Positions 35,305 to 42,882 of a stretch of 64,000 nucleotides of DNA are shown here, in pieces. The DNA is from Kitasatospora aureofaciens (GTDB lineage: Bacteria; Actinomycetota; Actinomycetes; Streptomycetales; Streptomycetaceae): contig NZ_JPRF03000021.1 in assembly GCF_001188955.3 (NCBI RefSeq), positions 496,001 to 560,000 of the forward strand. Reading direction: 5' to 3'. The stretch's first letter is position 1. Every line of letters begins with the position of its first letter. A model generated the notes under the pieces. That model ran no database searches. It saw only the letters and a program-made list of their open reading frames with translations, and had not been told where the DNA came from. Made by a program: the position numbers and the translations under genes.

Positions 35305-35703
35305 TTACCTGTAGGGCACTGTCTGGCCGGCGGTCACGGCGGCGTCCATCGTGGCGACCAGCGCGATCCGCTCGCCCATCACCAGGTCGGGGAGCGCCTG
35401 GGCGTACGGGCTGCCGGTGACGACACCGGCGGCCAGGTCGTACGCCAACTCCTCGGCCAGCTGACCGTCGCCGCCCGGGACGACCTCCCGGCCGGCGGCC
35501 CGCTCGATCGCGTCGGCGGCCCGCTCCAGCACCGCGCAGTGCCTGCCCTCCGCCTGCCGGGCCGCGAGAGAGCGCACCCACCCGGCCACCACGCGGCCCA
35601 CCTCGCCCGCCTCGGCGAGCACCTCGTTCACCGCGCGCTGCCGCTCCCGCTGCGCCTGCTCCCCGTCCTCGGCAAGCGGCTCCGCTGCCAGCAGGACGCT
35701 CAT
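35305..35703 (-). CDS. Hypothetical helical protein
   Basis: 132 aa, ATG with AAGGAA 3-4 bases upstream. Mostly alpha-helical and acidic (LAEDGEQAQRERQRAVNEVL; AIERAAGREVV; VMGERIALVATMDAAVTAGQ). No family recognised. Its promoter region has direct repeats at 35735-35831, suggesting tight regulation. The preceding gap 35028-35304 holds nothing recognisable. Confidence 0.6.
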   Translation of the reverse strand: MSVLLAAEPLAEDGEQAQRERQRAVNEVLAEAGEVGRVVAGWVRSLAARQAEGRHCAVLERAADAIERAAGREVVPGGDGQLAEELAYDLAAGVVTGSPYAQALPDLVMGERIALVATMDAAVTAGQTVPYR

Positions 35704-35734
35704 GTTCCTTATGACCGGTGAACTTCACCACCTT

Positions 35735-35831
35735 CATCAAGGTCACGCGCACCGGGTGAGTTTCGCCCCGTCAAGGTGCCACTTTCGCCTCGTCAAGGTG
35801 TCTGGCCCCTCGGCTGCCGGTGAGTTTCGCC
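35735..35831. promoter_or_regulatory. Direct repeats (iteron/operator-like) upstream of 35305-35703
   Basis: CGTCAAGGTG occurs at 35769-35778 and 35791-35800 (22-base spacing), with a variant CATCAAGGT at 35735-35743. GGTGAGTTTCGCC occurs at 35755-35767 and 35819-35831. The mixed direct repeats fit a cooperative operator or plasmid-type iterons. Confidence 0.6.
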
Positions 35832-36249
35832 GTGGCCTCTTGTGAGTTCCGTCCCGGAGAAACTCCCCACCGCACCCATGAGGGCCGGGCCTGTCAATTG
35901 GCAGGCTGGTTCATCCGGGAAGGTGTGATGGCTTCCCGGGGCGATCTTCTGGGGCTTCCCGACAGCTGTTCGGCCAGGTCGCCGGGTGGGAGAGGTCCAG
36001 TTGGAGCGCCCGGAGCCCGCGAGGAACGAGCGGGCGAGGACGAACGAGCTGGACGCCGACGAGCGGCGACCGATGATGGTCCGCCGGGCTGTTCCGAAAG
36101 TCGTTGTGGCGACAGCAGGTTGGTGTCCCCTGGGACGTGTGGTCGGTGCGTGGTGTCACATGCACCCATCCGGCGTCCGGTCTCGGCCGGCGCCGGACGC
36201 GGTGGCGGCCGCCGTGCGCGCGGTGAGGACGGCGGCCGCGTGACCGTCC
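35832..36249. other. No recognisable gene
   Basis: Frames are open but low-complexity; nothing identified beyond the repeats at its left end. Confidence 0.35.
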
Positions 36250-36414
36250 ATGAACTGGACACCCATCGGCGAGACTGGCTCCGACCTCGCCGTCGACGAC
36301 CAGACCGTCTACCGGCTCTCCACCGATCACCAAACCATCACCCGATGGACCGGCCACGGCACCGAAAGGACCACCATCGACACCCCCGCCACCGCCCTCA
36401 CAGCAACCGGATGA
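36250..36414 (+). CDS. 54-aa hypothetical, propeller-blade-like
   Basis: ATG; reads MNWTPIGETGSDLAVDDQTV YRLSTDHQTITRWTGHG. The WTPIG...VYRLS...RWTG pattern resembles one blade of a tachylectin-type beta-propeller, so it may be the surviving end of a longer gene. Confidence 0.35.
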   Translation: MNWTPIGETGSDLAVDDQTVYRLSTDHQTITRWTGHGTERTTIDTPATALTATG

Positions 36415-36567
36415 CCCCCACCAGGCTGAATGCCGCACGTCGCAAATACGTCCTGCTATCAGCCCGTCGAGCGGGCCCGTCACTGGCGCGCAAGAGCGCA
36501 GGCCAGAGCGTCTGTCAGGACTCCTGGTACCCGACCGACAACGGCTCCTGCTACCGCTCCCGGCCTG

Positions 36568-36599
36568 GCGCGATGCCCTCGCAGCCGAGGGCATCGCGC
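36568..36599 (+). terminator. Perfect 14-bp hairpin followed by T-rich bases
   Basis: Arms GCGCGATGCCCTCG (36568-36581) and CGAGGGCATCGCGC (36586-36599) with a CAGC loop, followed by ACAATTTTCT. One of the few sites here with a T-run, fitting a rho-independent terminator on the plus strand. No gene is recognised immediately upstream in 36415-36567. Confidence 0.65.
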
Positions 36600-36731
36600 A
36601 CAATTTTCTATGGGTCGTTGCAACACGTGAATGCGCTCTCCACGACGGCATCACGCTCTCCGCTCGATCGGCTTCTCCCTTGAGTTGTCAAGGTTCTCGA
36701 CCACCTGATCGGTGCCGTCGTTCCAACCCTG

Positions 36732-37970
36732 TCAGCCCGATCGCCGCGCCGATAGCGCCGCCACCGACTCCGCGACGCGCGCCGCGCCGTCCTCGCGAGC
36801 CATCGCGCGGGCCGCCGCCTCCGCCCGCTCCCGGTACGACCGGTCCTCGACGGCCTGTCGGATGGCCTCGCCCAGCCGGGCTGCGGTCAGGTCGGCGAAC
36901 GGTATCGGGCCGGTGGCCGCGCCGAGTCGGGTGAGGCGGCCGGCCCAGAACGGCTGATCGGCCGTCACCGGGACGGGCACGCTCGGAACCCCGGCGCGCA
37001 GGACGGCGGCCGACGTACCGGCGCCGGCGTGGTGGACCACCGCCGCCATGTGCGGGAACAGGTGGGAGTGTGGTAGTTCGCCAACGGACAGCACGCCGTC
37101 GCCGTCCACCGCGATGCCGGCCCAACCGGACTGCACGATCCCCCGCACTCCCGCGCGCCGCAGCGCCTCCACCGCGAGGGCGCCCAGGCGCTCGCCCTGG
37201 CCGCCCGCCATACTGCCGAAGCCGATGAACACCGGCGGCGGCCCGGCCCGCAGGAAGTCCTCGACCTCGGCCGGAAGCCGGTAGTCGCCCGCGACGTGCG
37301 GCCACCAGTTGCCGACCACCGTCAGCCCCTCGCGCCAATCGGCCGGACGCGGCACGAGCGTGGGGCTGAACCCGTGCAGGACCGGCCAGTTCGCCCGTTC
37401 CCCAGCCCGCCGCCGCGCGGTCTGGGAGCGGCCGGGCAGCCCCAGCCGGGCTCGCAGTCGTCGCGCGGACCGCGCGTGCAAGCGGTCCACCACGCGCTGA
37501 CCGAGCGCGCCCGCCGCCCGGTTGCCCCAGTACCCGAGCGAGCGGCTCGGGCCGACGACCGGCGGGAACTCCCCGGTCGGCAGCGTGGGTTGCAGGTAGA
37601 CCCCGAGGCTCGGCACCTCCATCGCCTCCGCCAGGTGCCACCCGAGCGGCGCCGTCGTCGTGGCGAGCAGCAGCAGGTCGGCTCCAGGTGCGGCCGCGTC
37701 GGCCAGCCCGTCGCCGAGCCGGTCGATGAACGCCGCCGCCCGCGCCAGCAGAGCCGGGCGCCCCTCCGTCACCTCCCTCACCCCCGACGGCGTCCCGCGC
37801 GGGTCCACCGGCAACGGCCGGAACCCCAGGCCGCTGCCGCTCACCAGCTCACGGAAGGTCTCCGGCGCGGCGAGCGCGACCTCGTGCCCCTCGTTCCGGA
37901 GCCGGACGCCGAGCCCGGTGTACGGCGCCACGTCACCGTACGAACCGGCGGTCATCACCAGGATCCTCAT
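36732..37970 (-). CDS. GT1-family glycosyltransferase (antibiotic/macrolide type)
   Basis: 412 aa. Opens MRILVMTAGSYGDVAPYTGL G (acceptor-domain start of MGT/UGT enzymes). Donor-site motif near the end: FPHMAAVVHHAGAGTSAAVL RAGVPSVPVP...DQPFWAGRL. Transfers a sugar from a nucleotide donor to a small hydrophobic acceptor; may inactivate or decorate a natural product. ATG overlaps the stop of the upstream MerR-TipAS gene by four bases, so the two are one translational unit. Confidence 0.88.
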   Translation of the reverse strand: MRILVMTAGSYGDVAPYTGLGVRLRNEGHEVALAAPETFRELVSGSGLGFRPLPVDPRGTPSGVREVTEGRPALLARAAAFIDRLGDGLADAAAPGADLLLLATTTAPLGWHLAEAMEVPSLGVYLQPTLPTGEFPPVVGPSRSLGYWGNRAAGALGQRVVDRLHARSARRLRARLGLPGRSQTARRRAGERANWPVLHGFSPTLVPRPADWREGLTVVGNWWPHVAGDYRLPAEVEDFLRAGPPPVFIGFGSMAGGQGERLGALAVEALRRAGVRGIVQSGWAGIAVDGDGVLSVGELPHSHLFPHMAAVVHHAGAGTSAAVLRAGVPSVPVPVTADQPFWAGRLTRLGAATGPIPFADLTAARLGEAIRQAVEDRSYRERAEAAARAMAREDGAARVAESVAALSARRSG

Positions 37971-38761
37971 CGTGCCGCCTCCGATCCGGTCGCCGCCCGC
38001 TGCTCGGCGTTGGCACCGATGGCGGCACGGAGGTATCCGGCCAGGCCCGGGCGCTGCTCGGCCGGTGGCACCACGAGGGCGAAGGCGCGGGCGTCCGCCT
38101 CGTAGTCGTCGGCGATCCGGCAGTGCGTCTCGGGAGGGCAGGGCGTGAACCAGCGGGTGATGTGCTGCCGGTGCTCCTCGGCGAGGTCCAGCGCCTCCTC
38201 ACCGTCGGCGGGCAGGCCCTGGTCGAAGGCGGCGAGCAACCGCCCGCGCCAGTCGGCGGCCTCGGCCATCAGGCGCCGCCAGTCCTCCTTCGTGTGGTTG
38301 GCGGCGCGGGCCAGGGCTTCCTGGTGGCCCTGCTGGTTCCCCCACTTGAGGTGGGCGTCGGCGGCGTAGCTGAGGTCGAAGACGACGTCGCCGAAGACCT
38401 CGAACCGTTCCTCGGGGGTGAGTTCGATCCCGGTGCGCTGGACCTCGATCGCCCGCTCGGCGACGTCCACCAGCTTCTGCAGCCGTGCGATCTGCTCGGT
38501 GAGCGCGTCGCGCCTGGCGAGCAGGTGGTCGAGCGCGTTGGCGAGTGGATCGGCCAGGATGGTGGCGATCTCCTCGAGCGGGAAGCCGAGTTCCCGGTAG
38601 AAGAGGATCTGCTGGAGCCTGGCGAGGTCCGCCGCGTTGTAGAGCCGGTAGCCGGCCGGACTGCGTTCACTGGGCGACAGCAGCCCGGACCGGTCGTAGT
38701 GGTGCAGGGTCCGCACCGTGACTCCGGCGAATCCGGAGACCTGTCCGACCGACCAGCTCAT
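37967..38761 (-). CDS. MerR-family regulator with TipAS antibiotic-recognition domain
   Basis: 264 aa, ATG with GGAGGGAA 2-3 bases upstream. MerR HTH at 1-70 (VGQVSGFAGVTVRTLHHYDR SGLL), dimerisation coiled coil to about 120, then TipAS: HTKEDWRRLMAEAADW, DLAEEHRQHITRWFTPCPPE TH with the Cys that captures dehydroalanine in thiopeptides. The family activates its own promoter on binding antibiotics. Coupling to a glycosyltransferase suggests drug-induced modification. Confidence 0.9.
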   Translation of the reverse strand: MSWSVGQVSGFAGVTVRTLHHYDRSGLLSPSERSPAGYRLYNAADLARLQQILFYRELGFPLEEIATILADPLANALDHLLARRDALTEQIARLQKLVDVAERAIEVQRTGIELTPEERFEVFGDVVFDLSYAADAHLKWGNQQGHQEALARAANHTKEDWRRLMAEAADWRGRLLAAFDQGLPADGEEALDLAEEHRQHITRWFTPCPPETHCRIADDYEADARAFALVVPPAEQRPGLAGYLRAAIGANAEQRAATGSEAAR

Positions 38762-38888
38762 GGTTCCCTCCCGACGATCCGTGACGTCCGTACATCCGTG
38801 CGCGCCCGCGCATCCGCGTTGTCCGCCAATGTGCCGTGCGCGTGCGTGTTCCGCCGTGCCCCACCGTGCGGCCTGACGTGGGGGGAGG

Positions 38889-39152
38889 GTCAACACTCGC
38901 AGCCTGCCGACCTGCGCCGGGCTGTCGGTCGACGGTGACGGCACGGTGCGCCGCTGCCACTTCGTCCGGGACATCCTGGCCGACCTCGGCGCCGACACCG
39001 ACGGCGCAGACCGCGAGGGCGCGGAGCAGCTGCCCGCGTCGTGTTCGATGGACGACGAGACGATCTGTGGCGGGCCGGAACCGTCGGAACCCCCGCCCCG
39101 GGCGGCTGGCGGCATCTGCGCAGATCAGCGGGCCAACCAAGGTCCCCGGTAA
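38889..39152 (+). pseudogene. Possible radical-SAM-type C-terminal fragment
   Basis: Reads LPTCAGLSVDGDGTVRRCHF VRDIL; the pattern C-x-x-x-V-D-G-x-G-x-V-x-x-C-H-F is seen in the auxiliary-cluster region of STM4011-like radical SAM proteins. The rest does not fit. Weak call. Confidence 0.3.
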
Positions 39153-39246
39153 TTCCGACAAGGCGGCTGATGCCTATCCGCCTCCCGTAGGGCCGGTCCG
39201 CCGCCACGCCGCGCGCTGCGCCGTGCGACAGGCCGTTGGGCTGTTC

Positions 39247-39278
39247 GGCTGGGGGTCCGGTTCGTGGTTCGGCATGGG
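39247..39278 (+). repeat. Dispersed 32-bp repeat, copy 2
   Basis: Matches 21749-21780 at 30 of 32 bases. Lies 18 bases beyond the stop codon side of the TetR gene (downstream on its strand). Confidence 0.7.
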
Positions 39279-39296
39279 CCCTAGCGTGTCACGCCG

Positions 39297-39911
39297 TCAG
39301 CGCGGGTTTCCGGCCCCGGCCGCGAACAGCCGGTCCAGGTACTGGTCCACGGCGGCGAGCACGGCGGCCGGCTCGACCACGTTCAGCTCCAGCAGCGTGG
39401 TGAACCCGGTGAGCGCGAGCAGCAGATCCGTCTCCACCACCGGATCGCGGTCAGCCGCGATCATTCCGTCCGCGATCGCCTGCCGGACCACCTGCTCCAC
39501 CGCGGCCCGCCCATGCAGCAGACTGCCCCGCGCCCGCGCGTGCACCCCCTCGTCGTGCAGCGCCTCGAGCACGTACGCGGCGCTCATCCGGCTGGTCGCC
39601 CGCGCGTCGGCGTGCAGGGGCAGCAGCTCGACCAGCATCGCCCGCAGCACCGCGCGCGGGTGCGGCCGCTCGCCCAGTCCCGCCAGCGCCCGGCCGACCC
39701 GCAGCGAGCTCTGCTCCCCGGCGAGGTCCATCGCGAAGGCCAGCAGCTCCGCCCGGGAGCCGAAGTAGTGCTGCAACTGCCCGAGCGAGATGCCCGCCTC
39801 CTGTGCGACATCACGCAGCGTCAGGTGCGTGGCACCACGCTGCTCCACCACCCGCCACAGCGCGCGCGCGATGGTCTCGCGGCGCTCCTGATGGTCCACC
39901 TGCTTGGGCAT
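39297..39911 (-). CDS. TetR-family transcriptional repressor
   Basis: 204 aa. HTH at about 10-55 (RRETIARALWRVVEQRGATH; LRDVAQEAGISLGQLQHYFG SRAELL), all-helical ligand domain after it. Group resembles BetI/TetR_C_6 regulators. Divergent from a carboxylesterase with an AT-rich promoter region between, so it probably represses that gene. Confidence 0.9.
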   Translation of the reverse strand: MPKQVDHQERRETIARALWRVVEQRGATHLTLRDVAQEAGISLGQLQHYFGSRAELLAFAMDLAGEQSSLRVGRALAGLGERPHPRAVLRAMLVELLPLHADARATSRMSAAYVLEALHDEGVHARARGSLLHGRAAVEQVVRQAIADGMIAADRDPVVETDLLLALTGFTTLLELNVVEPAAVLAAVDQYLDRLFAAGAGNPR

Positions 39912-39950
39912 GGGCTACCGCTCCTCCGATTCGCCAGCTTTCCAATACGC

Positions 39951-39985
39951 TTGACATAATACATCTGACCTATAAACCTGAGGGC
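39951..39985 (+). promoter_or_regulatory. Candidate promoter/operator of the esterase gene
   Basis: TTGACA at 39951-39956 and TATAAA at 39971-39976 (spacing 14, short for sigma-70; AAACCT at 17 is the alternative) in a stretch unusually AT-rich for this DNA. A TetR site is expected here but no perfect palindrome is visible. Confidence 0.4.
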
Positions 39986-40007
39986 ATTCCGAGGGAGGAG
40001 AGTCCAC

Positions 40008-41498
40008 ATGCTCACACAGCCCGCCGTCCACACCACTGGGGGATCCGTCCGCGGCCTCCTGGACCGGGGACTCGCGGTCTTCCGTGGCATCCCCTATGCC
40101 CAGCCGCCGGTCGGACAGCTCCGCTTCGCCGCGCCCCTCCAGCCCGAACCCTGGGACGGCGTCCGCGACGCGTTCGAGTTCGGCCCCGTCGTCCCACAGT
40201 CCGGCCCGCTTCCCGCCGAGCCGACCCGGGGCACCGACTGGCTCACGCTCAACGTCTGCACCCCGGATCCGGGTGCGGCCGGGCTGCCGGTGCTGGTCTG
40301 GATCCACGGAGGAGGGTTCATCTCGGGCACCTCGGGCGACCCGCTCTACGATCCGGTCGGGCTGGCCCGCGCGGGACTGGTCGTGGTGAGCGTCAACTAC
40401 CGGGTGGGAGCTGAGGGTTTCGCGCTGTTGGAGGGCGCCCCGGCCAACCGTGCCTTTCTCGACCAGGTCGCGGCCCTTGAGTGGGTGCAGCGCAACATCG
40501 CCGGATTCGGCGGCGATCCCGGCCGGGTGACCATAGCCGGCCAGTCGGCCGGTGCCGCGTCGGTCGCCGCGCTGTTGACCATGCGCCGGGCGCGCGGGCT
40601 GTTCCGTCGGGCCGTCGCCCACAGCGTCGGGGGCAACCTCAGCACGCCCGCCCTGGCCGCAGAGGTCACCGCCGCCCTGGCGAAGCGCCTCGGCATGGCC
40701 TCCACGGCCGCCGCCCTGGCCGAGGGGGACCCCTGGCGCCTGGCCGCGGCGGTCACCGATCTCGGTACCGCGCTGCCGGAGCATCTAGGGCGCTGGGGCC
40801 GGCTGGCGCAGACCGGTGTCGCCACCGTCCCCGTGGTCGACGGCGAGGTCCTCTCCGAGGAGCCCTGGGCCGCCCTGGCCGCCGGACGGATCCCCGGGAC
40901 CGACCTGCTCGTCGGCCACGCCCGCGACGAGTTCCGGCTGTTCAGCGTGCTCGCCGGCCGACACGGCACCTTCACCGACGACGAGGCCCGCACCGCCCTG
41001 GAGCTCCTCGCCCCGCACCCGGACGGCCCGGACGCCTACCGCGCCGCCCACCCTGGGGCCACCGCCGAGGACCTGCTCGAAGCCGTCACCTCCGACGCCC
41101 TCTTCCGGATGCCCTCGCTCCACCTGGCCGAAGGCAACGCGGCGGCCGGCGGCACCTCGTACGTCTTCGAGCTGACCTACCCGGCCCCCGCCATGGGCGG
41201 AGTGCTCGGCGCCTGTCACGCGCTGGACATCCCACTGGCCTTCGGCACCCTGGACACCCCGATGGGCCGGCACTTCCTCGGCGACCCGCCCGGCCCGGAG
41301 GCCGTCGAGGTCTCCTGCGAACTGCAGCAGGCCTGGATCCGGTTCGTCTCCACCGGCGACCCCGGCTGGCCCGCCTACGAGCCGACGAGGCAGCTCACCC
41401 GGATGTTCGATAGCCGCTCGGAGACCGTCCGGTACCCCGAGCAGTCCTCCCGCGACATCTGGGCGGGGCACACTCCCACCGCCTACGACCTCGGCTAA
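40008..41498 (+). CDS. Type-B carboxylesterase / lipase
   Basis: 496 aa, ATG with GGGAGGAGAG about 8 bases upstream. RGIPYAQPPVGQLRFAAP near the N-terminus, oxyanion loop WIHGGGF, nucleophile elbow IAGQSAGAAS (GQSAG rather than the common GESAG), Asp/Glu region GHARDEF and catalytic His in GACHALDIPLAF. Hydrolyses carboxylic esters; no signal peptide, so cytosolic. Probably under the divergent TetR. Confidence 0.92.
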   Translation: MLTQPAVHTTGGSVRGLLDRGLAVFRGIPYAQPPVGQLRFAAPLQPEPWDGVRDAFEFGPVVPQSGPLPAEPTRGTDWLTLNVCTPDPGAAGLPVLVWIHGGGFISGTSGDPLYDPVGLARAGLVVVSVNYRVGAEGFALLEGAPANRAFLDQVAALEWVQRNIAGFGGDPGRVTIAGQSAGAASVAALLTMRRARGLFRRAVAHSVGGNLSTPALAAEVTAALAKRLGMASTAAALAEGDPWRLAAAVTDLGTALPEHLGRWGRLAQTGVATVPVVDGEVLSEEPWAALAAGRIPGTDLLVGHARDEFRLFSVLAGRHGTFTDDEARTALELLAPHPDGPDAYRAAHPGATAEDLLEAVTSDALFRMPSLHLAEGNAAAGGTSYVFELTYPAPAMGGVLGACHALDIPLAFGTLDTPMGRHFLGDPPGPEAVEVSCELQQAWIRFVSTGDPGWPAYEPTRQLTRMFDSRSETVRYPEQSSRDIWAGHTPTAYDLG

Positions 41499-41599
41499 GG
41501 ACAGCGGCCGCGGCTGATCGCACGGGAGCGGCCCGGCCGGTCGCCGCCGTCGGACGTGCCAGGCGCCGCTGTGCGGCAGGGGGGGTCGGTGTGGCCGTC

Positions 41600-42297
41600 C
41601 GCTCGGACGAGTCCGCACACCCGCACGACGCGGTGCCCAGCGCCTCGGCCTGGAGCGGGAACGGCCGCAAACCCGCCTCGCGCTACCGGACCAGGCCCGG
41701 CTCGCTGCAGGCCCTGGCCATCGACAGTGGACGCAAGGCCTTCCGCCAGTCCACGTGGCGCCACTGTTCGAAAGGCCCGATGCGCTCCCGATTCCGGGTG
41801 CTCACGGTGCGGCCGGCGGGTGTCGCGGCCCGCACCCACGCCATGGCCCAGGCCGGCGGGGCGGGCACCTGGGACGGCGTCCTGCCCGAGGCCACACTGC
41901 TCTGTGAGTGGCCCACCGGCGAGAAGGCGCCCACCGAGTACTGGCTCACCAGCCTGCCCGCCGACAGTCCGACCCGCCACCTCGTCCGCCTGGCCAAGAT
42001 GCGCTGGCGCCTCGAGCACGACTACCGCGAGATGAAGCACGGCCTGGGGCTGGACCACTTCGAGGGCCGCACCTGGCGCGGCTGGCACCACCACGTCACC
42101 CTCGTCACCGCCGCCCACGCCTTCCTCACCCTCCGCCGACTCGACCCCAAAGTCCAAGCACCGGCCTGACCCTCTACCAGGTCCTCGACCAGCTCCAGGA
42201 CCTGCTGAGCTGCTGGACCGGTGTCTGCTACACCTGCCAACGCCCGCTTCCCCCAAGAAGATCCACAAACCGCACCCGACAGCCCACCCCAACCTGA
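41600..42297 (+). pseudogene. IS701-type transposase, C-terminal half, frameshifted
   Basis: AGTWDGVLPEATLLCEWPTG, PTEYWLTSLPADSPTRHLVR and RWRLEHDYREMKHGLGLDHF EG carry the final Glu region of the DDE core. A stop after DPKVQAPA at 42169 is bypassed by frame change: LYQVLDQLQDLLSCWTGVCY and TCQRPLP lie in the next frame. The 5' half is missing. Distinct subgroup from the element at 15.6-17.2 kb. Confidence 0.75.
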
Positions 42298-42428
42298 CGA
42301 AGTACTACCAGGGGTTCGGCAAAGGTGTAGCCCAGCTGTACCCTTGTCGAACTCTTGACTTACTTGACGAAATCTTTGCCGACGGGGGTGCCGGAGCAGC
42401 GTGCCGGCACGGAGAGGGAGCGAGCGAC

Positions 42429-42869
42429 ATGTCTGATCGGGCGACCGCGTTCGACCGGATGATGAATCCTTGGGCCTACGACGCGGACGGGAACCTGACC
42501 GCCCAGGCCCGCGCCCAGGAGGCGGCCCGCACCCAGATCAACTCGACCTCGGCGTCGGGCGGCGGAGGCGGGGGCGGGGGCGGCTTCAACGCCGACCCCA
42601 ACGCGCTCACCACCGCGGGGAACAACTCCGACCAGATCCACGTCCGCCTCAACACCGACGGCCGCGGCGCCGACGAGGCCACCGCCAAGGTCTCCACCGC
42701 GCTCGCCAACTGGAGCACCGGCAAGGCCGCCGCGGGCGCCGCCGGCACCTGGGACCAGTGCGTCGCCGCGCTCGGCGGCACCATCGGGCAGACCACCCAG
42801 GCGCTGCGCGCCACCGCCACCAACTACCGCCAGAACGAGTCGGCCGTCCAGCACGACCTCGGCGCCTGA
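42429..42869 (+). CDS. Small WXG100-like protein with poly-Gly tract, first gene of ESX-like cassette
   Basis: 146 aa, ATG with GGAGAGGGAG 8 bases upstream. Residues 44-52 are nine consecutive Gly. The second half is a helical hairpin with a W-S-T-G turn (ALANWSTGKAAAG) and a downstream helix, as in type VII secreted WXG100 proteins but longer. Lacks a signal peptide. Followed after 13 bases by the 760-aa gene. Likely a secretion partner or chaperone-like subunit for it. Confidence 0.65.
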   Translation: MSDRATAFDRMMNPWAYDADGNLTAQARAQEAARTQINSTSASGGGGGGGGGFNADPNALTTAGNNSDQIHVRLNTDGRGADEATAKVSTALANWSTGKAAAGAAGTWDQCVAALGGTIGQTTQALRATATNYRQNESAVQHDLGA

Positions 42870-42882
42870 GAGGAGAGCTGCG

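Larger units (their letters stand above)
38762..39296. other. Gap with one degenerate coding fragment and a dispersed repeat
   Basis: Contains the fragment at 38889-39152 and the repeat at 39247-39278. Otherwise nothing recognised. Confidence 0.4.
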
